A DNA stretch of 64,000 bases from Planctomonas sp. JC2975 (lineage in GTDB: Bacteria > Actinomycetota > Actinomycetes > Actinomycetales > Microbacteriaceae), in contig NZ_JABEKS010000001.1 of NCBI RefSeq assembly GCF_012985205.1, forward strand, positions 2,666,001-2,730,000, read 5' to 3'. A program made the position numbers and the translations under genes. A model generated the notes under the pieces. The model was not told the origin of the DNA and did not search any database. It saw only the letters and a program-made list of their open reading frames with translations. Each line of letters starts with the position of its first letter. Within the stretch, counting starts at the first letter, position 1. Below are positions 35,904 to 44,733 of the stretch, piece by piece.

Positions 35904-36959
35904 TCAGCGATGCGCGAGGAACTCGTCTTCCGCTTCGTAGTCGAACCAGGCATCCGCACCGTATCGCCGCACGAGATGTGGAAAGAGCGCGCGCCAGGAT
36001 GTCTGGCGCCGGTTCGCCCCGTTGACGACGTCGACGATCCATTCGACGTCGTCGTGCACCGCCGTACGGTACGGCGCGGGAGCCGTGTACCCGAGCTCGT
36101 CCTCGGCGCGGCGCGTGCTCAGCACGATCGGATGCGGCGTCGACCACGGCGTGCTGCCCACGCCGCGCGCCGGAGCGCCTGGAACGGGGACGAGTTCCAC
36201 GCTGTGTCCCATCGCGTCGAACACGGCATTCGCGATGTCCGCCACCGTCACGTCGTCGTCGGCCACGTTGAGCACGCGTTTGGCGGGAACCTCTGCGCAC
36301 AGCCGCGCGAGCTCCGCGATCGCGGCCGTCGAGGTCGGGCTGAACCGGCTCGTGCCGTCGTAGGCGAGCACCGCTTGCTCGCGATGGTCGCGTGCCCGCT
36401 TCACGAAGTACCACTCGCGCAGCGCGACGCTGAACGGTCCGTGCACCGCGCCCGGCCGCAGGATGCTCACCGGCAGCTCGTCCGCATCGAGGAGCGTCCG
36501 TTCCAGCCGCGCCTTGAGCACGCCGTACGTCGGGGCGCCTTCCGTGACGGTGGGCTGCGATTCGTCGATGGGGTCGGGGAAGCGCGGCATGGCATCCTCG
36601 CTGGTCGCCGTGTCGAGGCTGCGTCCGTCGGCATCCTGGTAGACGGCGCCGGTAGAGATGACGACGAGGGATCCGACCAGCCCGGCCAGCTGCGCGAGCT
36701 GCTGAGCGTGCCGCGGTTCGTAGGCCACGGCATCCAGCACGAGGTCGTGGCCGTCGGCGAGCGGGATGAGCGTCTCCGTGTCATTGCGGTCGAGGCGCAC
36801 GGTGGTCACGTCGAGGTCGGTCAGCATCGAATCACCCTCGTGAGCGCCGCGATGGGCGATCATCACCGACCAGCCGTGCTCGGCGAGCCGGCGAGCCGTT
36901 GCGGCCCCGATCTGTCCGGTGCCGCCGATGATGAAAGCCGTCTTGACCCCGCCCGCCAT
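35904..36959 (-). CDS. NAD-dependent epimerase/dehydratase (extended SDR) family protein
   Basis: 351 residues. The N-terminal Rossmann motif is AFIIGGTGQIGAATARRLAEHGW, the active-site region reads VVISTGAVYQD...PTYGVLKARLE (YxxxK equivalent at Tyr-Gly-Val-Leu-Lys), and LRPGAVHGP follows, as in nucleotide-sugar and isoflavone-reductase-like SDRs. The C-terminal part WRALFPHLVRRYGADAWFDYEAEDEFL is unusual and may be a family-specific lid. Substrate unknown. It converges on the liv operon. Confidence 0.8.
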   Translation of the reverse strand: MAGGVKTAFIIGGTGQIGAATARRLAEHGWSVMIAHRGAHEGDSMLTDLDVTTVRLDRNDTETLIPLADGHDLVLDAVAYEPRHAQQLAQLAGLVGSLVVISTGAVYQDADGRSLDTATSEDAMPRFPDPIDESQPTVTEGAPTYGVLKARLERTLLDADELPVSILRPGAVHGPFSVALREWYFVKRARDHREQAVLAYDGTSRFSPTSTAAIAELARLCAEVPAKRVLNVADDDVTVADIANAVFDAMGHSVELVPVPGAPARGVGSTPWSTPHPIVLSTRRAEDELGYTAPAPYRTAVHDDVEWIVDVVNGANRRQTSWRALFPHLVRRYGADAWFDYEAEDEFLAHR

Positions 36960-37101
36960 ACGACAACGCTAGTCGTGGCGGGAATGACGGGGGTATGCCG
37001 GTTCGTCGGCCGAAATGGTCACCCAGCGGCTTCGTGGACACCGTCGAGCGGCGGTTCCTCGTCGTGGTCGGGCGGCGGTCCGCACGGCTTCCGCGCTACG
37101 T

Positions 37102-37836
37102 CTACTGCGGGGGAGCGACCGGAGAAATGACCGTGAGCAGATGCACGTTCGCGTTCTGGCAGGCGGTCAGGTTCGACGCCTTCACGAACACGGCTTTCGT
37201 GGAGTGCGGCGGATAGATGCGCAGCCCGTCGGCCGCGAGGGGCTGGCATTCGCTCGGGTCGTAGTTGCCCGCTTGCGCGATCTTGAGGTTCGACACCACG
37301 ACGGTTCCCGGCTGGAGCGTGTTCTGCACGATGGTCTGCGACGTGTCCCAGTCGGCCGGCGCGCCGAGCTGCGTGCCGTTCCCGTTGCCGACGAACGAGA
37401 CGCCGGGGAACCCGTGCAACTCGCACGCCTTCGAGGACGTGTTGGTGAAGTCGATCGGCAGGTACTCGCTGCCGGCCGCGCCGCTCGGGGTTCCGAGCGT
37501 AACGGACAGGTCGTCCACCGAGCACGTGGGCGTCGCACCCGAGGTGGCCGTTGAGGTGGGAGTCGCCGTACTCGTCTGCGTCGGGCTCGCGGTGGGCGTG
37601 ACCGTCGGGCTCGACGTCGGCGATCCCTTGCTCCCGTTCGCGAACGCCATGACGGCGATCAGTACGAGCAGGGCGACCACAACGACCGCCAGGACGATGA
37701 TCGCGATCGTGCGACCGCGGATGCCCTTGCGCGCCGTGTCCGGATCTTCCGAACCATCCGGTCCGCCTGATCCGTCATCACCGCCGGTTCCGCCCCCGTC
37801 GCCGAGCGGTTCGGGGAATCCCTGCTGATCGCTCAT
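37102..37836 (-). CDS. DUF4232 domain membrane-anchored protein
   Basis: 244 residues: a Gly/Asp-rich cytoplasmic N-terminus of about 40, one membrane helix (TIAIIVLAVVVVALLVLIAVMAFANG), a Ser/Thr/Pro linker with TPT repeats, and an extracellular domain beginning CSVDDLSVTLGTPSGAAGSEYLPIDFTNTSSKACELHGFPGVSF, the DUF4232 signature with two to four cysteines likely paired. Function unknown; the family is common in actinobacteria. I chose the ATG at 37836 (MSDQQGF); an ATG at 37851 would add five residues. Confidence 0.8.
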   Translation of the reverse strand: MSDQQGFPEPLGDGGGTGGDDGSGGPDGSEDPDTARKGIRGRTIAIIVLAVVVVALLVLIAVMAFANGSKGSPTSSPTVTPTASPTQTSTATPTSTATSGATPTCSVDDLSVTLGTPSGAAGSEYLPIDFTNTSSKACELHGFPGVSFVGNGNGTQLGAPADWDTSQTIVQNTLQPGTVVVSNLKIAQAGNYDPSECQPLAADGLRIYPPHSTKAVFVKASNLTACQNANVHLLTVISPVAPPQ

Positions 37837-37950
37837 TGCCCCATCGTGCACCGGATCCGTGAAGCAGCCCCGGCGAATCGCCCCGCTGGTTCATAGGCGA
37901 TACCGAAGTCGGTGCCGCCGCGAACATCGCGTCGGATCGTCATCCGCTCG

Positions 37951-39091
37951 TCATCCCGCCTGACGCGCGCTTCCCTGTGCCACCGATTCTTCGAACTCGA
38001 TGCGATGGTCGGAGGGATCGAAGGTGACGACCGGTGCCTCCGAGGTCTTGCCGGCCTTGTTTCGGTTCGCTGCTGCGGCCATCTCGGCGACCGCTTCGAC
38101 GCGAGGACGTCGAAGGTCTTCGTAGGTGCTGATGGCCAGGCCGATGTCAGGCAGGTCCCGAAGACACCTGGCGAGCTCGAGCGCACTCTCCAGCGCCAGC
38201 GATGCCCCTTGTCCAGAGGTGGAGGACGGCGCATGAGCGGAATCGCCGACGAGCACCATGCCAGTGCGGAACCGGTGGCATGCGCAGCATGGGACCCGTG
38301 GTGACCAGGTCGTCCGGCGTGGACAGGGCGAGCAGGTCCTCTGCCGGGTAGAGGCCGGCGTACTCGGCACGCAGCCGAGCGAGCCACGACGAGCTCGGCG
38401 TCCCCTCGATCTGCCGCCAGGAGGTCTCCTCCGCACGGGGAAGTGCCGCATACCAGCAGATGCGTCCGTCCGGCAGTCTCCAGTAGCCGAGGAACCGCCG
38501 GCCGAAGGCGAAGTTCATGACCCCTGGGTCGGCAGACGTGGCGCCCGCGTCCGTGATCCCACCGAAACCGAGGACGCCCTCGTAGACGGGATCGGGGGCG
38601 TCCGGATCGATGATGCCGCGCACGGTGGAATGGATGCCGTCCGCGCCCACGACGAGGTCCGTCGCGAGCTCGGCGCCGTCCTCGAAATGGGCGACGACCC
38701 CGTCGGACGCAGCCTCGGCACCGACGAGCCGACGACCGTATTCGACGCGGGATCCGGCCCGAGCGGCATGGTCGGCGAGTATGCCGGACAGTGCGTCTCG
38801 TGCCATGACGAAACCGCTGCTCGGATACCGGGCGAAGGTCTGCCCGCCCGCATCGGACATGTGAACCTCGAAGGTCCGCTGTGCTTCGGCATCCACGGAC
38901 GAGGCCACCCCGAGGGTTCGCAGTACGTCGTAGCCGTTGGACGCGAGCGTGATGACGGCACCGACGCCGTCGGCGGGCCCTGGATGCGATTCGACGATCG
39001 TGGAACGGATGCCGACCTTCGCGAGAGCGAGAGCAGCTGCCGGGCCGGCGACACCGGCGCCGACGATGAGAGCTGACCGAACGGAACTCAT
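37951..39091 (-). pseudogene. Frameshifted FAD-dependent monooxygenase
   Basis: From the ATG at 39091 the frame reads SALIVGAGVAGPAAALALAKVG (FAD Rossmann motif), VVGADGIHSTVRG and LRMPPVPHW as in PHBH/TetX-type monooxygenases. At about 38,258-38,266 it leaves frame. The missing C-terminal part, MVLVGDSAHAPSSTSGQGASLALESALELARCL, continues in another frame to 37951. Together they make one standard protein of about 375 residues. Relatives have two or three extra residues at the junction, so a small deletion or a sequencing error is likely. The SD is AGGAG. A PadR gene is divergent. Confidence 0.85.
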
Positions 39092-39103
39092 GATGCACGC
39101 TCC

Positions 39104-39137
39104 TATAGTTGATTTCAACTAATCGAATTCAACTATA
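39104..39137. promoter_or_regulatory. Divergent operator between monooxygenase and PadR gene
   Basis: TAGTTGATTTCAACTA (39106-39121) is a perfect 16-bp palindrome. TATAGTTGA (39104-39112) also pairs with TCAACTATA (39129-39137), giving three TCAACT-type half-sites. TATAAC at 39134-39139 may be the PadR -10, and CTATAG serves the other strand. The regulator next door is the obvious ligand; binding is inferred. Confidence 0.7.
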
Positions 39138-39153
39138 ACTCTGATACCCTCGG

Positions 39154-39726
39154 ATGGTGTCCCGACGACAACTGCGCACGCCGCTCGCCGTCGTCGTGCT
39201 CGGCATGCTGACCGAGGAGCCGCTCCACGGATACGCCATGCGCCGCCGTATCGAGGAACGTGCGTACGACCGGCTGCCCGGCGTGAAGACGTCGTCGCTG
39301 TACGACGCGATCCGTCGCCTCGACGCGGCGGGTCTCATCGACAGCGGCGGGACCGACCGAGACGGCAACCGTCCGGACCGCACGCGCTTCGCGATCACGC
39401 CTCAGGGGGCTGCCGCTCTGACCGCGTGGCTGCAGGAAACCCTCTCCGACGACTCCGACGCCGACGGATTGCCCGCGGCACTGAGCTTCATGTATCCGCT
39501 GGGCCGGGAGCAGACGATCGAACTCCTCGGCGGTCGTCTCGAACGGATGTCCGCAACCTTGGAAGCGGACGAGACCGCGCTCCGGAACGCGAATGCCGAG
39601 GCGACGAACCCGATCTTCCTGTCGGAGCACGAGTACCAGCTGGCGCGGCGCCGCGCCGAGCGCGCATGGCTCGCGGACTTGCTCACGTCGCTGGAGAGCG
39701 GCGCGCTCGTCTGGCCCGTCCGCTGA
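39154..39726 (+). CDS. PadR family transcriptional regulator
   Basis: 190 residues. The winged-helix domain TPLAVVVLGMLTEEPLHGYAMRRRIEERAYDRLPGVKTSSLYDAIRRLDAAGLID (about 9-62) is the PadR signature, followed by a Vir_C-like helical dimerisation domain ending in SEHEYQLARRRAERAWLADLLTSLE. It is divergent from the broken monooxygenase gene and presumably represses it through the palindromes between them. Confidence 0.92.
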   Translation: MVSRRQLRTPLAVVVLGMLTEEPLHGYAMRRRIEERAYDRLPGVKTSSLYDAIRRLDAAGLIDSGGTDRDGNRPDRTRFAITPQGAAALTAWLQETLSDDSDADGLPAALSFMYPLGREQTIELLGGRLERMSATLEADETALRNANAEATNPIFLSEHEYQLARRRAERAWLADLLTSLESGALVWPVR

Positions 39727-39785
39727 GTTATCTAGCCGGGCGACGGGAGGGCGTGCACCAGGTGCAGGGTCACCGGGCCCTCTCC

Positions 39786-40409
39786 CTAGCTCTGCTGTGC
39801 CGCCGTGAACTCCGACTCGAGAAGGCCGAAGATGGCGACATCGTGCCACTCGCCCTCGATGTTGTCGCGCTCCCGCAGCAGTGCCTCGCGCGTCATGCCG
39901 AGGATCTCGCACAGGCGGGCGGACGCCTCGTTCGCGGCATCCAGTTCCGCGTAGACGCGATGTGCCCCGAGCTCGCCGAAGGCGATACCGAGCAGGGCCG
40001 TTGTGGCCTCGGTGGCGAAGCCGCGACCGTGGACGGCCGGATGGAACACCCATCCGATCTCCATCTGGGCGTCCTTCGCGCTCTTGACGGAAATGCTGAC
40101 GTCGCCGATCACGCGGTGGTCGGTCGAGCCGTCGGTCGCGCTGAGCTCGACCGCGAAGATGAGGCCGTCGCCGTCGCGCGACAGGCGCTCCAGCGCGATG
40201 CGCTTCTCGAGGTTCTTGGCCGGCTCGTCGTGGTCGTGCGCCTCCCAGCGGAGGTAGCGGACGACATCCGTGCGCTTCTGGTAGTTCTCGCTGCGGTGCT
40301 CGAGGTCCGCCTTGGTGAGCGGGCGCAGTCGCAGTCGCTCGGTGGCGATCTCGCGAGTCTCGAAGGGAAGTGCCAGCAATCCGGCCCCGATCGTCGTCTC
40401 GGATGTCAT
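39786..40409 (-). CDS. GNAT family N-acetyltransferase (RimJ/RimL-like)
   Basis: 207 residues. REIATERLRLRPLTKADL at the start and MEIGWVFHPAVHGRGFATEATTALLGIAFGELGAHRVYAELDAANEASARLCEILGMTREA, with the R-G-x-G-x-A acetyl-CoA loop (HGRGFA), are the standard pattern of Acetyltransf_3 proteins that modify N-terminal or aminoacyl groups. The substrate is unknown. ATG at 40409; the open frame upstream to 40523 lacks GNAT character. Confidence 0.87.
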   Translation of the reverse strand: MTSETTIGAGLLALPFETREIATERLRLRPLTKADLEHRSENYQKRTDVVRYLRWEAHDHDEPAKNLEKRIALERLSRDGDGLIFAVELSATDGSTDHRVIGDVSISVKSAKDAQMEIGWVFHPAVHGRGFATEATTALLGIAFGELGAHRVYAELDAANEASARLCEILGMTREALLRERDNIEGEWHDVAIFGLLESEFTAAQQS

Positions 40410-40497
40410 GGTCTGGTCCGTCCCCTCGTCGATGCTCCCGACGGGTCGCACAGTCTCGCTCGCACGTCGTCGGGAAGCTTCTACGGCATCCGCCCGA

Positions 40498-41784
40498 TCA
40501 GGATGCCGTGCCTTCGTCAGCAACGATACGCAGGGTGGGCCGTGCTTCCGAATCGAGGCCGAACACGGCGTTCACACCGGCGATGAACGCCTCCGCCTCG
40601 CCGTCCCTTGCGAGCTCGCGGGCGCGTGATGACGGCGTGTGGAGGAGCACTCCGACGAGGTGGCGCAAGGCGGCCTCTGCCTGGCCTTCCGGATCCCCGC
40701 GGCGCTTGGCACGCTCGATCTCCGCGTCGAGAAGCTCGAACACGTGGGACCTCAGCGCGACGACCGCGGGCTCTGCTGTGAACTCGTCGCCCTTCGCGGC
40801 GAACTCGGCGGCCGCGTCGCTCACGATCTCGCGCGCGCGGTCGGTGGCGGTGAAGTCTTCGAGCGGTGCGTGAAGGCCGATGGTCTCAAGGTCTAGCAGC
40901 TCGGTGCCGGAGACCCAGGCGACCTCGCGGTCGACGTTGCGCGGAAGGCCGAGATCGACGATGAGCCGGTGCACGACGGCATCCGGCAGGTGGCTCGCCT
41001 TCTCCACGAGCTCGCGGTCGAGCAGCACGGTCGGGGCCACGCTGCACGTGACGACGAGATCGGATGCCGCGACGGCCTCTACGAGTCCGTCGCGATCCAC
41101 CGCGGTGATCTCGTGCTTCAGGGCGAATGCCTGCGCTCGTCCGGTGCGCGACCAGACGCGCACGTCCTCTGCACCGCGATCGCGAAGCGCTTTGAGGCTC
41201 GCGGCCGCGTAGTTGCCTGTGCCGACGAGCAGGATGCGGGCGGTGGACCAGTCGGCGATGCGGCTTTCGGCGAGTTCCAGGGCGAGGCGGACGATCGAAC
41301 GTCCGGCCGACCCGACCTTCGTGCCGTTCTTGACGTCGCGCGAGACACGCGATGCGTTCTGGAACAGGCGCTCGAGTTCACGGGTCGAGCTGCCATGGTG
41401 TCGCGCATTCTCGAGGGCGCGCCGCACCTGTCCGGCGATCTCGCCCTCACCCACGACGAGAGACTCGAGACCGCTGGCCACGGAGAAGAGATGGTCGGCG
41501 ACGGCGCGGTGGTGAACCACGGCTGTGGATGCGCGCAGCTCATCGGACGCGACGCCGGTGGCGTCGCTGACGGCGGCGAGGGCGAGGTCGGCGGCATTCG
41601 CTGCGGTGGCATCCGTCACCTCGAGGTAGGCCTCGAAGCGGTTGCAGGTGGCCAGCACGACGGAGCCCGCGAAGGCATCCGTGCGCGCTCGCAGTGCAGC
41701 GTCGACGTCACCCGCGTGCCGTTCGAGCCGCTCGAGGAGTTCGAAGTCAGCCGTGCGGTGGCTCGCGGTGAAGCAGAGAAGCAC
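40498..41784 (-). CDS. hemA: Glutamyl-tRNA reductase
   Basis: 428 residues. It reduces glutamyl-tRNA to glutamate 1-semialdehyde, the first step of tetrapyrrole synthesis from glutamate. The nucleophile is Cys 47 in VVLATCNRFEAYLEV; HLFSVASGLESLVVGEGEIAGQVRRAL and the NADPH domain (ARILLVGTGNYAAASLKAL) follow, then the dimerisation helix. The start is a GTG at 41784. It is on the opposite strand to the rest of the haem genes and does not share their transcript. Confidence 0.96.
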   Translation of the reverse strand: MLLCFTASHRTADFELLERLERHAGDVDAALRARTDAFAGSVVLATCNRFEAYLEVTDATAANAADLALAAVSDATGVASDELRASTAVVHHRAVADHLFSVASGLESLVVGEGEIAGQVRRALENARHHGSSTRELERLFQNASRVSRDVKNGTKVGSAGRSIVRLALELAESRIADWSTARILLVGTGNYAAASLKALRDRGAEDVRVWSRTGRAQAFALKHEITAVDRDGLVEAVAASDLVVTCSVAPTVLLDRELVEKASHLPDAVVHRLIVDLGLPRNVDREVAWVSGTELLDLETIGLHAPLEDFTATDRAREIVSDAAAEFAAKGDEFTAEPAVVALRSHVFELLDAEIERAKRRGDPEGQAEAALRHLVGVLLHTPSSRARELARDGEAEAFIAGVNAVFGLDSEARPTLRIVADEGTAS

Positions 41785-41976
41785 GGGTTAGATGGTACGC
41801 CGCGAAAACTGTGCGTTTCACCGTCATGACGCTGATGGTCGGGTGGGTCCGGGGCGGATCCCGGCGTGCGGTATCCGATCGGCCACCCCCGGACGGGTGA
41901 TATCCGACAGGTGTCCCCGATCTTAAAATGCGAGGAACTCTCACGTTTGGGTGCCTTTCGGCGATCGGAGGATGCC

Positions 41977-44661
41977 GTGGCCCGGCTCCCTGCCCAACGG
42001 CGCCGCCCGTCCCCGGATGCGGAACGCCACGTCCTGACCTCGCCCGGGCAGCTCGCGCCGGATGTGACGCCTCCGACTCCGACCGGCTTGCGGCCGACGC
42101 ACGGCACGAACCCGGCGCGCATGAGGGGGCGAACGGGAAGAGGTCGGATCCTCGTGGCCGCGCTGATCGGAGCGCTGCTCTGCGCTCCTGCTCTCCTCGC
42201 GGGCATCGCCCCCGCTTCGGCCCACGACGGATCCGGAGACGGAGATCACCTGGTTCCCGTCGTCATCACCTCGCCGGCGGACGGATCGACGGTGCCTGGA
42301 CCCGTTTCCACCATCGCCGGACAGGGCGGACCGGCCACCGCACTGGTGGTCTTCGTCGACTGGCGTCCCTGGTGCGCGACGCCGACCGCCGGGCGTTCCT
42401 GGTCGTGCTCCGGATCCGCGATCACCGCGCCGGGCCTCCACCACGTCGAGGTCTTCCGCCGCGCCGACGACGATCACCGCGACGGTGGGAACGAAGGCGA
42501 CGACAACGACTGGTGGAACCACGACGGTGGCCGGCTGGGATTCTCCACCTTCACCATCGCGACGCCGCCTCCGGCCCCCCTGGCACCCGGCATCCGCTCC
42601 ATCGCGAACGTGTCGGGCGGGGTGATGCGCGTTGCGGCGTCGGCCGCGGCGTCAGGGATCACGATCAGCGGAACGGCCGTGTACGACCCGCACTATGCGG
42701 CATCCGTCGCTGTCTCGGGCGCCGGCAGTTGTTCGGCCGGCGTCGCCGCCAATGGAACGTTCTCGTGCACGCTGCCCGGGACGGGCCCCGGCTCGTATCC
42801 GGTCACGGTGCGCGAGACGATCGCGGGGGCATGCGCCTCCGCAGGCTTCACCCTGAGCGTGCGCGACGACACGCCTGCACCGACGCCCGAAAAGCCCGAT
42901 GTGCTGAGCGTCACGGGTGCGCACGCCGGGGTGGAGTCCATTTCCGCGTCGTCGGAGGCGACTGGTCTGGTCGTTTCCGGCAGCGCGGTGTACGACCCGC
43001 ATTACCCGGCGACCGTCACTGTCGCGCTCACGGATGCCGGCACCGGCTGCACCGCGTCCGTCGCGCCCAACGGCACCTTCTCGTGCACCCTGCCGCCGGC
43101 CGCTGTCGGAGTGCACACCCTGACCGTGACGGAGACGATCGCCGGAGTCTCGGACACCGAGTCCGTTTCGCTCACGGTCAGCGATGACTCGGCGCACCCT
43201 GCCGGGCTGCTGACGTTCGGATCCTGGAGCCTCACCGTCACGGATCGCTTCGGCGCGGCGCTCGGATCCCGCACCGTCGCACCGGGCGGCACCATCATCG
43301 TGAACGGATACGGCGTGGCAGCCTCCGCGTCCATCACCATCGAGCTGCACTCGACGCCGGTCGTGCTCGCCCGCCTGCAGTCGGGATCCGCAGGCACATT
43401 CCGGCAGACGAGCATCGTCCCGGCCGACACGCCCGCCGGCGACCACACCGTGGTCGTACGGCTGAGCGCTCCCGGATACGCCGACGACGAACGCGACTTC
43501 CCGCTCACGGTGACCTCGCCGGCTGCGGCGGTTGCCCCGATCGCGCCAGCGGAGACGGCCAAGCAGGTGGCGGCGGCACCTCCGAGCGAGCCGTCGCCGT
43601 CGGCATCCCCGCAGGCGGATGCCCCGAAGACGTACGAGGTGCACAACACGGCGAAGCACGATCCGGGGGAGCGCACGATCCTCTCGCAGCTGCCGACGCT
43701 GAGCCAGATCCAGCTCGGGCCTCCACAGGCCGCGGCCGCTGGCGGGATCGTCGTCGGGCTGATCTTCCTCATCGCCCTTCCCGCCGTGCTGCTGGAAGCG
43801 ACCCTCCGTGAGAACTACGAGCGCATTTTCCGGTTCGCCGAACCGGTGCGCCGCGTCATGCGGCCGCTCGGCACGCGCATCACAGGGCACCGCAGCGGAT
43901 TCTGGGCCTGGGTCGCGCTCTACACCGTGATCGTGGGATTCATCCTGTCGTTCGCGGATCCCAACGCCGGGATCGACGCCGTCGGACTCCGGCTCGTGCT
44001 GGCGCTCGTGACGGCGCAGGTCGTGCACGACCTCGTGCTGGTGCTGATCACGAGCAGGCTGGCGCGATCCTCGCTGCGTGTGACGGTGACGCCGGTGCTG
44101 CGGCCGGGCGGGATCCTGTTCGTCGTCGGAGGCGTCATCCTGACCCGCGCGCTCGGCCTCGAGCCCGGCGTGCTGTTCGGCGCGTGGCTGGTGCTGATGG
44201 CGCTCAGCAGCACCGGGCGCGAACGCGGACATCTGGCCCTGACCAGGTGCATCGTGCTCCTCACCGTGGGTGTCGCAGCGTGGATCTGGTACAGCATCCT
44301 CTCCGCACCGTACGAGACGTACTGGCAGCTGCTGGGAACCGAGTCGCTCTCCGCGGTGATGGTCGGGGCGATGAGCGAGCTCGTTGTGGTCATGCTCCCG
44401 ATGCACTTCCTGGAGGGTCACGAGATCTGGGAGTGGTCGAAGAAGGCGTGGTTCGCCATCTACGCGGTCGTTGCGGTGATCTTCGCTGTCGTCGTGCTGC
44501 CGCAGCCCGAGTCGTGGATCGATCTCACCGGCCCGGCCATCGCCCTCGGCGCCGTGTTCGGCTCGTTCGGCGTGCTCTGCATCGGGGTGTGGGCGTACTT
44601 CCGATTCACGACGTCGAAGGACGCGATGGAACGCGAAGAGGAGCGCGACGTCGCCGGCTGA
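41977..44661 (+). CDS. Large secreted Ig-repeat protein with C-terminal polytopic membrane domain
   Basis: 894 residues from the GTG at 41977, chosen for its GGAGG site; an ATG at 42121 would remove 48 residues and put the signal helix (ILVAALIGALLCAPALLAG) at the N-terminus. After the signal come a His/Asp-rich stretch (about 165-190), two similar beta domains each with an AVYDPHY block and NGTFSCTLP (about 205-290 and 305-390), a third beta domain, a Pro/Ala linker and about eight membrane helices ending in a charged cytoplasmic tail. I do not recognise the membrane domain. It lies between hemA and hemE, and a role in envelope or metal binding is only a guess. Confidence 0.8.
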   Translation: MARLPAQRRRPSPDAERHVLTSPGQLAPDVTPPTPTGLRPTHGTNPARMRGRTGRGRILVAALIGALLCAPALLAGIAPASAHDGSGDGDHLVPVVITSPADGSTVPGPVSTIAGQGGPATALVVFVDWRPWCATPTAGRSWSCSGSAITAPGLHHVEVFRRADDDHRDGGNEGDDNDWWNHDGGRLGFSTFTIATPPPAPLAPGIRSIANVSGGVMRVAASAAASGITISGTAVYDPHYAASVAVSGAGSCSAGVAANGTFSCTLPGTGPGSYPVTVRETIAGACASAGFTLSVRDDTPAPTPEKPDVLSVTGAHAGVESISASSEATGLVVSGSAVYDPHYPATVTVALTDAGTGCTASVAPNGTFSCTLPPAAVGVHTLTVTETIAGVSDTESVSLTVSDDSAHPAGLLTFGSWSLTVTDRFGAALGSRTVAPGGTIIVNGYGVAASASITIELHSTPVVLARLQSGSAGTFRQTSIVPADTPAGDHTVVVRLSAPGYADDERDFPLTVTSPAAAVAPIAPAETAKQVAAAPPSEPSPSASPQADAPKTYEVHNTAKHDPGERTILSQLPTLSQIQLGPPQAAAAGGIVVGLIFLIALPAVLLEATLRENYERIFRFAEPVRRVMRPLGTRITGHRSGFWAWVALYTVIVGFILSFADPNAGIDAVGLRLVLALVTAQVVHDLVLVLITSRLARSSLRVTVTPVLRPGGILFVVGGVILTRALGLEPGVLFGAWLVLMALSSTGRERGHLALTRCIVLLTVGVAAWIWYSILSAPYETYWQLLGTESLSAVMVGAMSELVVVMLPMHFLEGHEIWEWSKKAWFAIYAVVAVIFAVVVLPQPESWIDLTGPAIALGAVFGSFGVLCIGVWAYFRFTTSKDAMEREEERDVAG

Positions 44662-44733
44662 TCCGCGTTCCTCGTACGCAGACATGAAGGCTGTGCCGGA
44701 TTCCGGCCGCGCGACGGCCGTCCAGGTGCGGGT

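Noticed and set aside
42652-44685. 677-codon minus-strand frame under the Ig-repeat protein
   Set aside because: The plus-strand frame has a signal sequence, repeats and membrane helices; this one has none.
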